Shown here: piece after piece, positions 1 to 9,836 of the stretch
Layout of the letters: each line of letters opens with the position of its first letter
Position numbering within the stretch: position 1 is the stretch's first letter
Assembly (NCBI RefSeq): GCF_024763615.1
Contig: NC_077222.1
Location: 14,694,001-14,758,000, forward strand
Length of the DNA stretch: 64,000 bases
Source of the DNA: Phlebotomus papatasi
Lineage: Eukaryota; Arthropoda; Insecta; Diptera; Psychodidae
Reading direction: 5' to 3'
Notes under the pieces: generated by a model
Seen by the model: only the letters and a program-made list of their open reading frames with translations
What the model was told of the DNA's origin: nothing
Database searches by the model: none
Translations under genes and position numbers: made by a program

Positions 1-447
1 CCTTATGTATTTCAACCAAATTTGTTGAATTTTTAAACAAAAGTTGTGTAAAAATTATTGAATTTCCATTTAAGACATATACTTCAGTCGAGATGCTTTT
101 CATTGGGCAAAAGTCATATAGAACATCAAATATTTATATGCATAATAAGTATATCGTGAAGATCCGAGCATCAGATGTAATTATCACGCATTAGGGAGGA
201 TCCCGAGTACAGAAAAAAACATTACAAAAGTCTAAAAAGGCAAAAAAAAAACTAAAATAACCGAAATGAAATGAAAATTCAACAATTTTTGAGTTTACTC
301 ACTAAAATTCAAAATTTTTAAATTGAACAACTCCAAATTCAACATCTTGAAATTTAACAACTTTAAATTAAACAATTTTAAATTAAACATTTTTTTCACA
401 TTAAACACTGTAATAGTGGTGTGAAAGATTACACACTATAATAGTGT
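1..447. other. AT-rich flank with degenerate short repeats
   Basis: No gene is seen. From about 285 to 405 the sequence is a loose tandem series of roughly 15-17 bp A/T units built around 'aaattcaacaa' and 'aaattaaacaa', degenerate enough to be old. It runs into the left end of a family A repeat at 448. Confidence 0.5.
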
Positions 448-628
448 TATTAGGTGAGATTCTTAACAATCTCACCTACTATAATCCTAACAAAATTTCA
501 TGTCCTCCGATCGCGCTCAAACTTGGCCAAAATGTGTTTCGCCACTTCCTGATTCCGAATATATATGTGGCTAAGTTACGTTCCCGGCCGGCCGGCCGGT
601 CGGCCGTCCGGCCGCTCTTTGGAGCTTA

Positions 629-635
629 ATAGCTC
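629..635. repeat. Left target-site duplication ATAGCTC
   Basis: ATAGCTC at 629-635 is repeated at 9830-9836. Uninterrupted family A copies carry this heptamer once at the same point. An 8 bp reading (ATAGCTCC) is possible only if the element ends are asymmetric. Confidence 0.85.
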
Positions 636-970
636 CATAGTGTAACCTATAGTGGTGGAATGATAGGGTCCGAGCTGGCACTAAAAGATGACGCCAGTTT
701 GAATCATTCAAACTTGTTCAAAAATTAACGACTTTGTGGCTATTGTACGGCCCCCACTTAAAATAATTTTGTATATTTTTCTCTGTCGCTCCTATTAGAG
801 AAACCCATTAGACTATCTCAGTATTTTTCATGCCACGCACACAGTGAAACATCATCTGCGCGCGACACTTTTTCTCGCGCTCACTCCAGTGAGTTCACTG
901 GAGTGAGCGAAGAGAGGAGAAAAAAACTTCAGGCGCATGCGCAGTTCACACGCTCAACACACACTGAAAT
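636..970 (+). repeat. Left terminal inverted repeat of the 9.2 kb element
   Basis: This pairs with 9492-9829 with only scattered differences. It contains its own near-perfect palindrome (CTCACTCCAGTGA at 879 and its complement, through about 906) and a GC-rich stretch with 'gcgcgcgac' and 'gcgcatgcgc'. Confidence 0.9.
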
Positions 971-1411
971 GAAATTCTCTTGCATTGTGCTCGAACTTTT
1001 CTATAGTACGGGAGCAGAATATGTAATCCATCGATTTTATGAAACCTTAGAATTTTCGTCTTTTCCACCTAAATCTTAAATTCAATTTTTTCCAAATAAC
1101 AATATTTTGATTGTTGTTTTAAATATGGTATTGAATTAAGTAGAATCCTCTAAAACACTCGCAAAGTAATGTGAAGAATAAAATTATCTATCTATCTATT
1201 CAGTGTGTAGTTAAACAAAAAACACTATGCAACAAATTTAGAACTTTTTTTTACTAACGGTGATCTCACATGGTACATTTGATAGAGTCAAGCCCCCTGA
1301 TTAAGAATCTGACCTCGGTTTTGCTCCATCACGTGACAATGTTTTTTATAAATACTTTTATATTTTTTTTCTGTTTTGCCTTACAATATCCGTTATATCT
1401 CAAGTTCTAGT

Positions 1412-3388
1412 GAACAGAATTTAAAAAGTGTGAATCCGTTGGAAAGGTCATTAATCGTGCTTCAATTTTGATTATTGCAAAATACTTTGTAAAACCACTC
1501 CTTCAGGGTGTAAAATTAGAGTTTCTCTTAGAATTATCAAAAAATTGTCTTAAGTGAGGTTTTAAAAATTCGTATAAAATAAACTAAACCAAATATTAAA
1601 AATTCATTGACACCAGACGATAGGCAACACTTATGACTACAATTTTGTTCATCTAATACATCGCGCTCGGATCACTCTAAATGCCTAATTTATTGTTTTT
1701 TGTCATTTTCCAAAAATATGAAATACCTATTTTACAGCTAATTTCCTAAAGATTTCCTAAAGTTGTTAAGATTCTTCTTTAGATCGATAGAGGGACCATC
1801 AACATAATTTTCATCAACATTCAGCGGCTTGAAGAAACCCCTACACTCATTTTGAAATGCTTTTTTATGTTATGTAGAAAACATATCAGCAAAAATTTCA
1901 TAAATACATTTCAATGACTTTAGATCAAACTTTAATTTAAAATTAACCTCTACTAGAAATCGTATTATATGTATTGAAATAAATAGGAACAAAAATTGAC
2001 TACTTTAAAGAAAAATTGGGAGCTTTCTAACGAGGGTTCACTGGGAATGTAAATGACAATCATGTCAATGATTTCCCGATCGATTTAAAGAAAATCACAA
2101 CATTCATGTATGATTTACATTAGTTATAAAAAAATATTTTTTCAAAAATTTTTATGAAATTTGCTCTAAAATAGGTAGGGTAAAGGCTCTTAATTTTGTC
2201 AGGTTCCTATTTTGGATACTTTGCGGATAAAATTGGACACTCAAAATTATTTGATTAAAATTGTGGATTTTTATTCCAATATTTGATGAATAATGAAGAA
2301 TTCTATCTAAATATTTGTTCTTTTTGGAAGAGTTTAACATAAAATACGTTAAATTTTGAATATGATTTGGGTTGAAATGATTTTTACATTTGATCTGAAG
2401 TGAGATATGCTTTGTAAATTAGATTTTTCGTGTGAAAAATGGGAAATTTTCTAAGACATTCACCAGTGAGGTGATAATTCTTATTTTGGACAGGTGTTAT
2501 TCTCATGAAATTTCGTGAAGTTTTAGCTTTTGTGATGACTAGGTTGGACAAATGCCTGGAGAAACAAAGGAGCATCATCTCTACGAAAGAGATGTAGTGA
2601 GAAAAGCCTTCAAAGGCTTCCGGAAAGATCACTAAATGAGCGAATGCGCACATACTTGGAGTACCGAAGTCAACTCAATTTAATGAATGATATGGAAAGT
2701 TTCCGGGCTTCTTGTGACATTCTACGTTCCCCTTACATGAACAGAAAGAGGACTTGGTAAAATTGGTTCATGAAATGAAGAACAATGGGCGTCCTGTTAA
2801 GGCGGATTAGCTGCCCAAATTTAGAGCCAAGTTCTCAAAAGTAATAATCAAGTTGTCCAAAATTAAAGTCAATTTCACCTCTATGTATCAAGTCATTTTT
2901 AAACGTATCAAGACTAATTTTAGTAAAAAAAAAGACAATAAACTCTTTCCAAGTTTCTAAACAACCCTTTTGAAAAGTTAGTAACAAAAATGGTCAATTA
3001 GTATTGAAAATGTCGCACTTGAAACTTGGAACATCATCGGTGTTTAAAAGCAGACTGTCCCAATTTACGAGCCTTTACCCTACTTCATATTTTTAGATAA
3101 TGACAAAAACCAACAAATGAGGCATTTAGAGTGATCCGAGCGTGATGTATTAGATGAACAAAATTGTAGTCATAAGTGTTGCCTATCGTCTGGCGTCAAT
3201 GAATTTTTAATGTTTTGTTTAGTTTATTTTATAAAAATTTTTAAAATCTCACTTTAAGACCATTTTTTTTTTGGTAAATTTTAAAGAAACTCTAATTTTA
3301 CACCCTGATGGAGTGGTTTTACGAAGTTTTTTGTAATAATAAAAATTAAATGACCTTTCCAACGGACCCACACTTTTTAAATTCGAAA
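1412..3388. repeat. Large inverted repeat, arms about 320 bp
   Basis: The left arm (about 1412-1727) is the reverse complement of the right arm (about 3086-3388). Shared landmarks are 'ttggaaaggtcat', 'accagacgataggcaacac' and 'catctaatacatcgcgctcggatcactc' in the left arm. The spacer holds a pogo-derived element at 2176-3082. It lies inside the 9.2 kb element and may be a foldback element of its own. No coding sequence is seen in the arms. Confidence 0.8.
2176..3082 (+). mobile_element. pogo-derived non-autonomous element, copy 1
   Basis: The ends are TAGGGTAAAGGCTC and GAGCCTTTACCCTA with a TA duplication. It is homologous to 61064-62135 but about 165 bp shorter. The plus strand carries a decayed transposase N-terminus: a frame starting at 2549 (MPGE, then YERDVVRKA) and, after frame breaks, 'HEQKEDLVKLVHEMKNNG' near 2737-2790, which resembles the second helix-turn-helix of pogo/CENP-B-like DNA-binding domains. 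A TA duplication fits the Tc1/mariner/pogo superfamily. It is broken by stops and cannot encode a working protein. Confidence 0.6.
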
Positions 3389-3698
3389 CTATTGTATCAT
3401 ACTTACGCATTGAATACCTTCTATTTAACGCTACTTTTAAGTTATTTACAGTAAAATTGTGGGCTAAAAACTCGATAATCGAGCAGGCTGATTTTCAGTT
3501 TTTTTCTTGTAACTTTTCCAGGAATATCTTGATCAATATAAAATTTTGTGGGGATGTAGATCTAAGGTTTCTGCATCCAATGATACCATCTTTTTATACT
3601 ACTGTAAGTAGACTTACCATAGTCTTCATCGGAGCCGACGATATCGTATATCGTATGCTTTTGAACATTTGATATGTTCCACTTTCAGTTACAGAGTA

Positions 3699-3955
3699 TT
3701 AACATTCAAATGTTAATATTCTCTAATATTTGTGTTTTCAATTGTGGAAGTCATAGTAGGCTCGTTCTGAGGTTCTATAATGAGATCTTTATGATCTTTT
3801 AGTTGGGGAGGTTCTCATGGTGATTTGAGATCTCCAAAAGTTCTCGGATCGCCATGGGTATCCTCCCAACTAAAAGATCATAGAGATCTCATTATCTCTG
3901 AACAAGCCCACTATGAATGTCATAATTAAAAACACGAATATTATAAATATTAACA
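3699..3955. repeat. Hairpin unit 1 of a tandem pair
   Basis: The left arm from 3711 ('tgttaatatt') folds onto the right arm ending near 3955. Inner landmarks are 'gatcttttagttggggagg' in the left arm and 'cctcccaactaaaagatca' in the right arm. The loop is about 30-40 bp. No protein is encoded. This is a hairpin MITE-like unit. Confidence 0.8.
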
Positions 3956-4213
3956 TTTGAATGTTAATATTCTATTATTTGTGTTTTTAATTCTGGTAAT
4001 CATAGTAGGCTTATTCTGCGATTTTCTAATGGGATTTCTTGTCATTTTTTAATTAGGACGGTTCTTATGCTGATTTGAGAACTGGAGAATTTCTCGGATG
4101 GCTAATGCAATCTTCCCAACTAAAAAATTACAAAAATCCCATTAGAAAATCATGAAATAATCCTACTATAATTCCCGCGATTTAAAACGCAAATATTATA
4201 GCATATAAACATT
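3948..4213. repeat. Hairpin unit 2 of a tandem pair
   Basis: A diverged head-to-tail copy of the preceding hairpin: 'cattttttaattaggacgg' in the left arm and 'cttcccaactaaaaaatta' in the right arm. The shared boundary is the short palindrome 'taacatttgaatgtta' near 3951-3966, and a similar palindrome (3699-3716) opens unit 1. Confidence 0.75.
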
Positions 4214-4933
4214 TAGAAGAATAACTTCAGTTGAACCTCAGATTAGCGTTAATCTAGAGTTAAAATTAAGCTAGGTTTAAATATTTTTTCGTATGCAGAA
4301 ACGAGGAATAGTGCTTTGGCGTAAGCTGTTTTTGTCATACGGCAACCCCATATTTTGGCATTTCTGGCATGCCAGAAAATGTCAATTCGTCAATGTTTTC
4401 GTTCGATTTAGCAAGATTCCACGGCTTTTTCTCGTTATTTGGTAATCTTGAACCACCAGACTTGCTAAAAATTCTCTAAAATAAAATAGGAATCAATATT
4501 GTGGATGTGAAAGAATGTGCAGGTTTTTTGGGTGCAAAAAAAGCGCGATTCCCGCGACTCCTACTTTAGTGGTGACTCATTGAAGTTGCATATGGTGGAA
4601 TGTTTCTTTTTATTTCAGGCAAAATTGGATTTTTAAAAAGCTGTAAATAGAGTGAAGGCCTTATTACTTTTCATTAAATTCACTAAAGTGCAGATTACAT
4701 CAATTTGGTATCATTTAACAGTATTTTCAGGAAGAATTTACGGATAGATGTGGACAGGCTTATTCCATCTTTAAGCCAAAAATTATACCTCCGAAATCGG
4801 GGGTCTGATTTTTGGCTTAAACGTTAATCCACTGTTTAAATTTATCCTATTTCTCGTTCAAACATTAGAAAACGGTGGATCATCCTCGAATTATCTTTAT
4901 ACTTCGATTCAACATTCAGCTGTTAAATCTTAC
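4214..4933. other. Interior of the 9.2 kb element, no gene seen
   Basis: Two small palindromes are visible: 'ttctggcatgccagaa' near 4362 and a stem made of 'taagccaaaaat' (about 4773) and 'atttttggctta' (about 4810). Nothing coding is recognised. Confidence 0.5.
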
Positions 4934-4995
4934 TGAATACACTTACGGCTTAAGCCGACAGACGGCTTGACGTAATTATAATTAAAATAAATGAT
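4934..4995 (+). mobile_element. Fragment of MITE family C (one end only)
   Basis: 'acacttacggcttaagccga' and the following 'cagacggctt' match one end of the elements at 12520-12657 and 24301-24434. The other end is missing. Confidence 0.6.
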
Positions 4996-5649
4996 TAGAT
5001 CAGATTGGAAGTGACCGTTCTATCCGGACGGTAACGTTATATACACTGAAAATGTCACTGGAAAGCTGCAGCATTTGCGCGTTGAGTGACACATAACCTC
5101 ATTTAAAGTGCGTAATAGTTTTAACTCCGGGTAAAACATATTTTTTAGATGTAAGGTACGTTAGGATGAAGAAAAATAAGTGCAGAAACCAGGTTCTTGT
5201 GTGCCAGATGTAAAAAAAGGGGTGGCAAAGCATCCGAGGCTTTGCGAGCTGCTCGAACTGCCGTGAAAGAGCTCTACGTAAAAAGTCGTTTTGCAAAATT
5301 TGTTGAAATATAGGAAAGAAATAAAGTTCAAATAGTGATTTAAATTTGTCTACAAAATCACCACAAAACCATCCTGAAGTTCAAAATTGTTCAAGAAGAG
5401 GGTTTCAAAAAATTATTAAACTTTCAATTAATTAATTGACCAAATCGGGTGAAAATTAGGCTTTGACCTTGAATAATTCAAGATGGCGATTTTTCCGGTG
5501 ATAGGTGTCTAAGGACGAAATGTTCAGCTGGACTACCCCCATAACATATCCAAAAATGAAGGAAATCGTCAGGTAAAAATTGATATCTCTTGGAATAAAA
5601 ATATTTCAAAAACAGGCCTAAAAATTTCAATATTTTTTGTTTTCTAAAT

Positions 5650-5812
5650 CCCCTGTTCGAATTCTAAGAAAACTTACGACATTGAAGAAGGTCCATGGAA
5701 GCTATCTAAGGAAAAAATTTGAAGCCGCTATCTCTTTTATCTTGGAAGATATTGAATTATGAAATTTTCGACTTGTGACTTTTTACCCCAGTCTCCTCTA
5801 CCCTCAAGTTTC
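5650..5812 (-). mobile_element. Half copy of the 'gactggggcaaaa' MITE family
   Basis: The sequence ending in 'ccccagtctcctcta' is homologous to the reverse complement of the left end of the MITE at 46763-47359, including 'gaaggt..atggaagctatct' and 'tctcttttat'. The opposite terminus is absent. The preceding 5450-5575 is a separate dispersed repeat also found at 18135-18255. Confidence 0.55.
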
Positions 5813-6155
5813 TAAGATGTCTCTGTGAGAAACGAACACCAGTAGACCCTTGTCCCTCAGGCAGGTTGTGTTTTCTTATCTAAAGTGGAGAGTTCCTTAG
5901 CCACAAATATTTTGCGGTAGATTGGAGAATTTTAACTATCGCTACACCTGGACGCCTTGTTTGATCTTCTCCGGGATGAAAGACACTACATTCAGTACAT
6001 CCTCTAAAACCTATTTTTTGTATGATGAAGCTCCTGCGGCAGTCTCTTCATCCACTTTTCCGGGCATCGTCGAAATCATGTCTCAATATCAAATTTTTTT
6101 TTTTACATCTGGCACACAAGAACCTGGTTTCTGCACTTATTTTTCTTCATCCTAA

Positions 6156-6301
6156 TGACCAGCGCACAATAACATTTGTTTTTAAACATGTTTTCAAAAT
6201 TTCCCATGGGAATGAGCGAGATGACTAGATTTAGATCTCACTCACCCTAATTGAAATGTCAAAAACAAGTTTACTAAACAAAAGTTATTGTGCGTTGGGC
6301 A
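6156..6301. mobile_element. 146 bp MITE with a TAA target duplication
   Basis: The ends are TGACCAGCGCACAATAAC and GTTATTGTGCGTTGGGCA. TAA occurs at 6153-6155 and 6302-6304. The intact opposite arm of the host element (near 5155-5172) has the unoccupied site with a single TAA. A second copy of nearly the same length is at 29287-29431. A 3 bp TWA duplication points to PIF/Harbinger. Confidence 0.8.
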
Positions 6302-6514
6302 TAACGTACCTTAAGGTGTCTACACATTGGAGCTGATTTCATCAAGAATTATTTCAAGAATTTTTTAAAGAAAAATTCATATTTTTGAAGGAATTTTTGA
6401 AGAAAAATGCCTCCACACTGGGTTTTTTATTTTCCATCAAAAATTTTTTTGACAGATTGCCATCATTTCCAAGTATCTTGCTCTTCTGACTGTTTTTCAC
6501 GAAAATTTGTTGTT

Positions 6515-6800
6515 TCACTGCTGGAAAAAGTGAGAAAAGCGTTTTGTGAAGTTCCTTGGGATAGTATTAGTGAATTTCTGAAGAAAATCTTCTAAATATG
6601 CAAGGGAATAGTGTTTTTCTGGAGATATCGTGGTGGAATCCAACCCAGCCTTTGAAGGAACATTTCCTGTGATTTTCCTCCAGAAATTGCCGGAAGTTAA
6701 TCCATCTATGTATTCTTGAGATGTTCCACAGTACAGTGGCCTCGTACTCCATGGATTGCAAGATGGATGGAAAGGAGAAAATTTACGGGCACTTTCCAAT
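6515..6800 (-). pseudogene. MADF-like domain remnant in the foldback left arm
   Basis: Two minus-strand frames overlap here. One reads 'EYEATVLWNIS', the other 'QEYIDGLTSGNFWRKITGNV'. Joined by one frameshift they resemble the start of a MADF domain (LW..s..Y.d......W..I). PIF/Harbinger transposons encode a MADF/Myb-like accessory DNA-binding protein alongside the transposase, which fits the TTA duplication. The match is by eye and weak in the second half. No intact frame remains. Confidence 0.35.
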
Positions 6801-7129
6801 CTCTATATGCCTTGGTTACCAATTAAAACAAGAGCTAACCAGAGCCACCGAGGAGATCTTAATGCAAACGAGAGCTGTCCGGAGCTACCAACCAGAAGCC
6901 ATCACTTGAACCCCCAGAAGAACATCAGAATGATCTTTTATATCATTCACTTTCTCAACCACTAGGAACTATGTGGAATTGCTTCCTTTCGGGAAGACCA
7001 GAACTGGATAGCCACAGGCCTTCGATTCCTCCGTGGGACTCCCAGTTTGAGTAGTAGTGCACGAAAAGGTGGTGAGAAATAAAAAAAAATTTAAAGTAAA
7101 ATCCTTAAAACCTTAAAACCTTGGTAATC

Positions 7130-7400
7130 AAGGCATATAGAGATTCCAAAGTGCTCGTAAATTTTCTCCTTTCCATCCGTCTTGCAATCCATGGAGTACG
7201 AGGCCACTGTACTGTGGAACACCTCAAGAATACACAGATGGATTAACTTCCGGCAATTTCTGGAGGAAAATCACAGGAAATGATCCTTCAAAGGCTGGGT
7301 TGGATTCCACCAGGAACGATATCTCCAGAAAAACACTATTCCCTTGCATATTTAGAAGATTTTCTTCAAAAATTCACTAAATACTATTTCAAGGAACTTC
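7130..7400 (+). pseudogene. MADF-like domain remnant in the foldback right arm
   Basis: Inverted duplicate of the remnant at 6515-6800. The plus-strand translation near 7196-7275 gives 'STRPLYCGTPQEYTDG' then 'LTSGNFWRKITGN', nearly the same as the left arm. The two arms are diverged copies of one gene fragment. Confidence 0.35.
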
Positions 7401-7795
7401 ACCAAACGCTTTTCTCACTTTTTCCAGCAGAAAATAACAAATTTTCGTGAAAAACAATCTTGAATCGTGATGGTTTCCGTCAAGAATTCTGTCAAGAATG
7501 ACTTTGATGAATTTTATTCCAATGTGTAGCGGGTAATTTCTTTCAAAAATTCTTGATGGAAATTACCTTCAATTGGATATTATTTTTGAAGAAATTTGTC
7601 TACACATTAGACAAATTTTCTTCAAAAATCCATCTTTTTGTCAAAAATTCTCACCAATGTGTAGGCAATTTTCTTGAAGAACACTTCTTGAAGCTCATTT
7701 TTGATAGAAATTTCTTATAATGTGTAGACACCTTTACATAAAAAAATATGTTTTACCCGGAGTTAAAACTATTACACACTTTAATTGAGGTTAAG

Positions 7796-9491
7796 TGTAT
7801 CCAGGGCCTTAAACTCTACTGAGCTCTGAGCTAAAATAAAAGCCGAAGTGAATTTGGTGGTGCCAGTTGGGATTCTTTGAAATGCCGCGAAAATACGTAG
7901 AGAAAATGAGAGGTTTTTAATGTGAAAATTGCTTAATTCCTTAAAAGTTAAGTCGTTTTCACTAAAAATCTTTTTCTGATTGCAGTTAGAGGAAAGTCAA
8001 TTTTTCTCATATTTCTCAAAACAAAAATTCTATTTTGTGCACTACAACTAATACTATTAACTATTTTCTATTAACCTCGATTAACAAAATGGATTTTGAG
8101 CTTCGGGAAATAAGAGAAAAATTGAAGCATTCAAAGGCAGACCACTTTCCCCTATTTGGATTAATTGTGAATAATTGTTGATATTACAACAAAAACATTA
8201 GGAAGAAATTTTGAACTGGAAGGCTCATATTCTTCTTAGGTATCTCAAAATTCAGGATAGTTTGAGAAAAACCCTTTTGTACAACACTGGCACTGCTTTG
8301 ATTAATAAGGAATACAAAAGTACGTATTTCGAGAAGGCCCAAGACGAGCTAATAAGCAAAAATTAGAGAAGAAAATATTTTGTCGCATTTCAGAGATATT
8401 TTGCAACTGCATCGCCGCCAAACGTTTATCAAGTGCGTTATTTTGTGTTTCTATCTCTACCTCGAGTTAAATTGCGTGCGGTTTAGGAAGCTTGCCATTT
8501 GAAATGATTTACTTTAAATTTCTTCATATTTTCGCAAGATTCAAGTAAAAGGTTGTTTAGTGGACAGCTATCCGTCTTCCGACAAAGATATAAAGAACAC
8601 AATTTATTTTTATTAAAGTTTTTCTTTCTATTATGTCTATTTGGCGCAAATTTTGGTGCAATTTTCATTAGAGCTATCAACACAAAATTTCCGAAACTAC
8701 ACTACTTTTAACCGGCACAGGTCTGCTTTACATAAACAAAATAAATTTAGCAATTGTCACAGCACAAAATAAGGGAATGAAAAGTAAAGGAAAAAGAAAT
8801 GGAGCTTTTGTAAGAGTATTCGGTATGAGCATAGAGCATAGCATCTCCAAAATATAAACCGTTTTTATGGTTTTAATTTGTGAAGCATTACATGTCTAAA
8901 CTGTTTTTTTTTTAATTGCATTGGGATTTTGGATGTTTTCGTGTCGTTAAGATTTAGGCCGTGAGTGTCGTGTTTCTGTCACTTGTGTGTAGGCACCTAC
9001 ATATCTACTTTGCTTAAAATTTTTATAATTTTGTTTCCTTTTCATAACTTGTTAATGAAAAAATTCTAATAATACAAAAAATGCCACGTAAACTAAGAAA
9101 AATACTGTTTAAAATTAGACAATTGTTTTGCTCTCTTCAATGTCTTTGTTATTCATTGCAATCTACAAAAATATTCACCTAGTACTCAATAAATGTTTTT
9201 TAATATAGTGGAAAAAGAATTTGTCGCTAATGAGTGGCAACAAACCAAGAATTTTCAAATAAGTTGCAGTACAGAAATTTTTACTATGAAATATTTTACG
9301 CAACTATACGATCTATTATTACAGTGTTTATATAATAGTTGATAATAATATAAAAGAAATCGCATATAATTACTAATAATTTATTTTATTTATTTTTGAA
9401 AAGCAAATTGTATCATGTTTTACTGCTACACATTGCGAATCATAGCATTCATAGCGTTGTCTGCCTTTACTGGCAATGCACACTCTTCAGA
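7796..9491. other. Unannotated interior of the 9.2 kb element
   Basis: AT-rich, with no protein, RNA gene or recognised repeat family. The longest open frame is a 66-codon minus-strand stretch at 8483-8683 without recognisable motifs. Confidence 0.5.
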
Positions 9492-9829
9492 ATTTCAGTG
9501 TGTGTGTTGAGCGTGTGAACTGCGCATGCGCCTGAAGTTTTTTTCTCCTCTCTTCGCTCACTCCAGTGAACTCACTGGAGTGAGCGCGAGAAAAAGTGTC
9601 GCGCGCAGATGATGTTTCACTGTGTGCGTGGCATGAAAAATACTGAGATAGTCTAATGGGTTTCTCTAATAGGAGCGACAGAGAAAAATATACAAAATTA
9701 TTTTAAGTGGGGGCCGTACAATAGCCACAAAGTCGTTAATTTTTGAACAAGTTTGAATGATTCAAACTGGCGTCATCTTTCAGTGGCAGCTCGCACAACC
9801 CTCATTCCACCACTATAGGTTACACTATG
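9492..9829 (-). repeat. Right terminal inverted repeat of the 9.2 kb element
   Basis: Reverse complement of 636-970, with a 2 bp CA length difference near its inner end and a cluster of changes near 9785-9805. It ends in ACTATG directly before the right copy of ATAGCTC. Confidence 0.9.
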
Positions 9830-9836
9830 ATAGCTC
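9830..9836. repeat. Right target-site duplication ATAGCTC
   Basis: Second copy of the heptamer at 629-635, followed directly by the continuation of the family A repeat ('ctaaactaaaaaagatatcg'). Confidence 0.85.

Larger units (their letters stand above)
6314..7733. mobile_element. 1.4 kb foldback element with a TTA target duplication (PIF/Harbinger-like)
   Basis: The ends are AGGTGTCTACACATT and AATGTGTAGACACCT. TTA at 6311-6313 and 7734-7736 is present once in the intact opposite arm of the host element. The arms are long: about 6314-6823 is the reverse complement of about 7108-7733, around a loop of roughly 285 bp. Each arm carries the same protein-like stretch, so the element holds it twice in opposite orientation. 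A 3 bp TTA duplication is typical of PIF/Harbinger. The short MITE at 26337-26480 has related termini. Confidence 0.8.
5091..7795. mobile_element. TIR element with two later insertions in its right arm
   Basis: The left arm (5091-5215) pairs with three right-hand blocks read in reverse: 7737-7795, 6302-6313 and 6090-6155. The two gaps in the right arm are exactly the foldback at 6314-7733 and the MITE at 6156-6301. Removing them restores a continuous arm of about 125 bp. The inner left part (5216-5270) matches family E. No transposase is seen. Confidence 0.8.
636..9829. mobile_element. 9.2 kb non-autonomous element with about 335 bp terminal inverted repeats
   Basis: Its ends are CATAGTGTAACC and GGTTACACTATG, flanked by the 7 bp duplication ATAGCTC, and it sits precisely inside a family A repeat. 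No transposase is recognisable anywhere inside. The interior is mostly other nested repeats. A terminal CA, long terminal inverted repeats and a 7 bp duplication are features known from Galileo/1360-type members of the P superfamily, so that assignment is possible but unproven. Confidence 0.85.

Noticed and set aside
636..9829. Polinton/Maverick assignment for the 9.2 kb element
   Set aside because: Polintons give 6 bp duplications and carry polymerase and integrase genes; here the duplication is 7 bp and no such gene remnants are seen.
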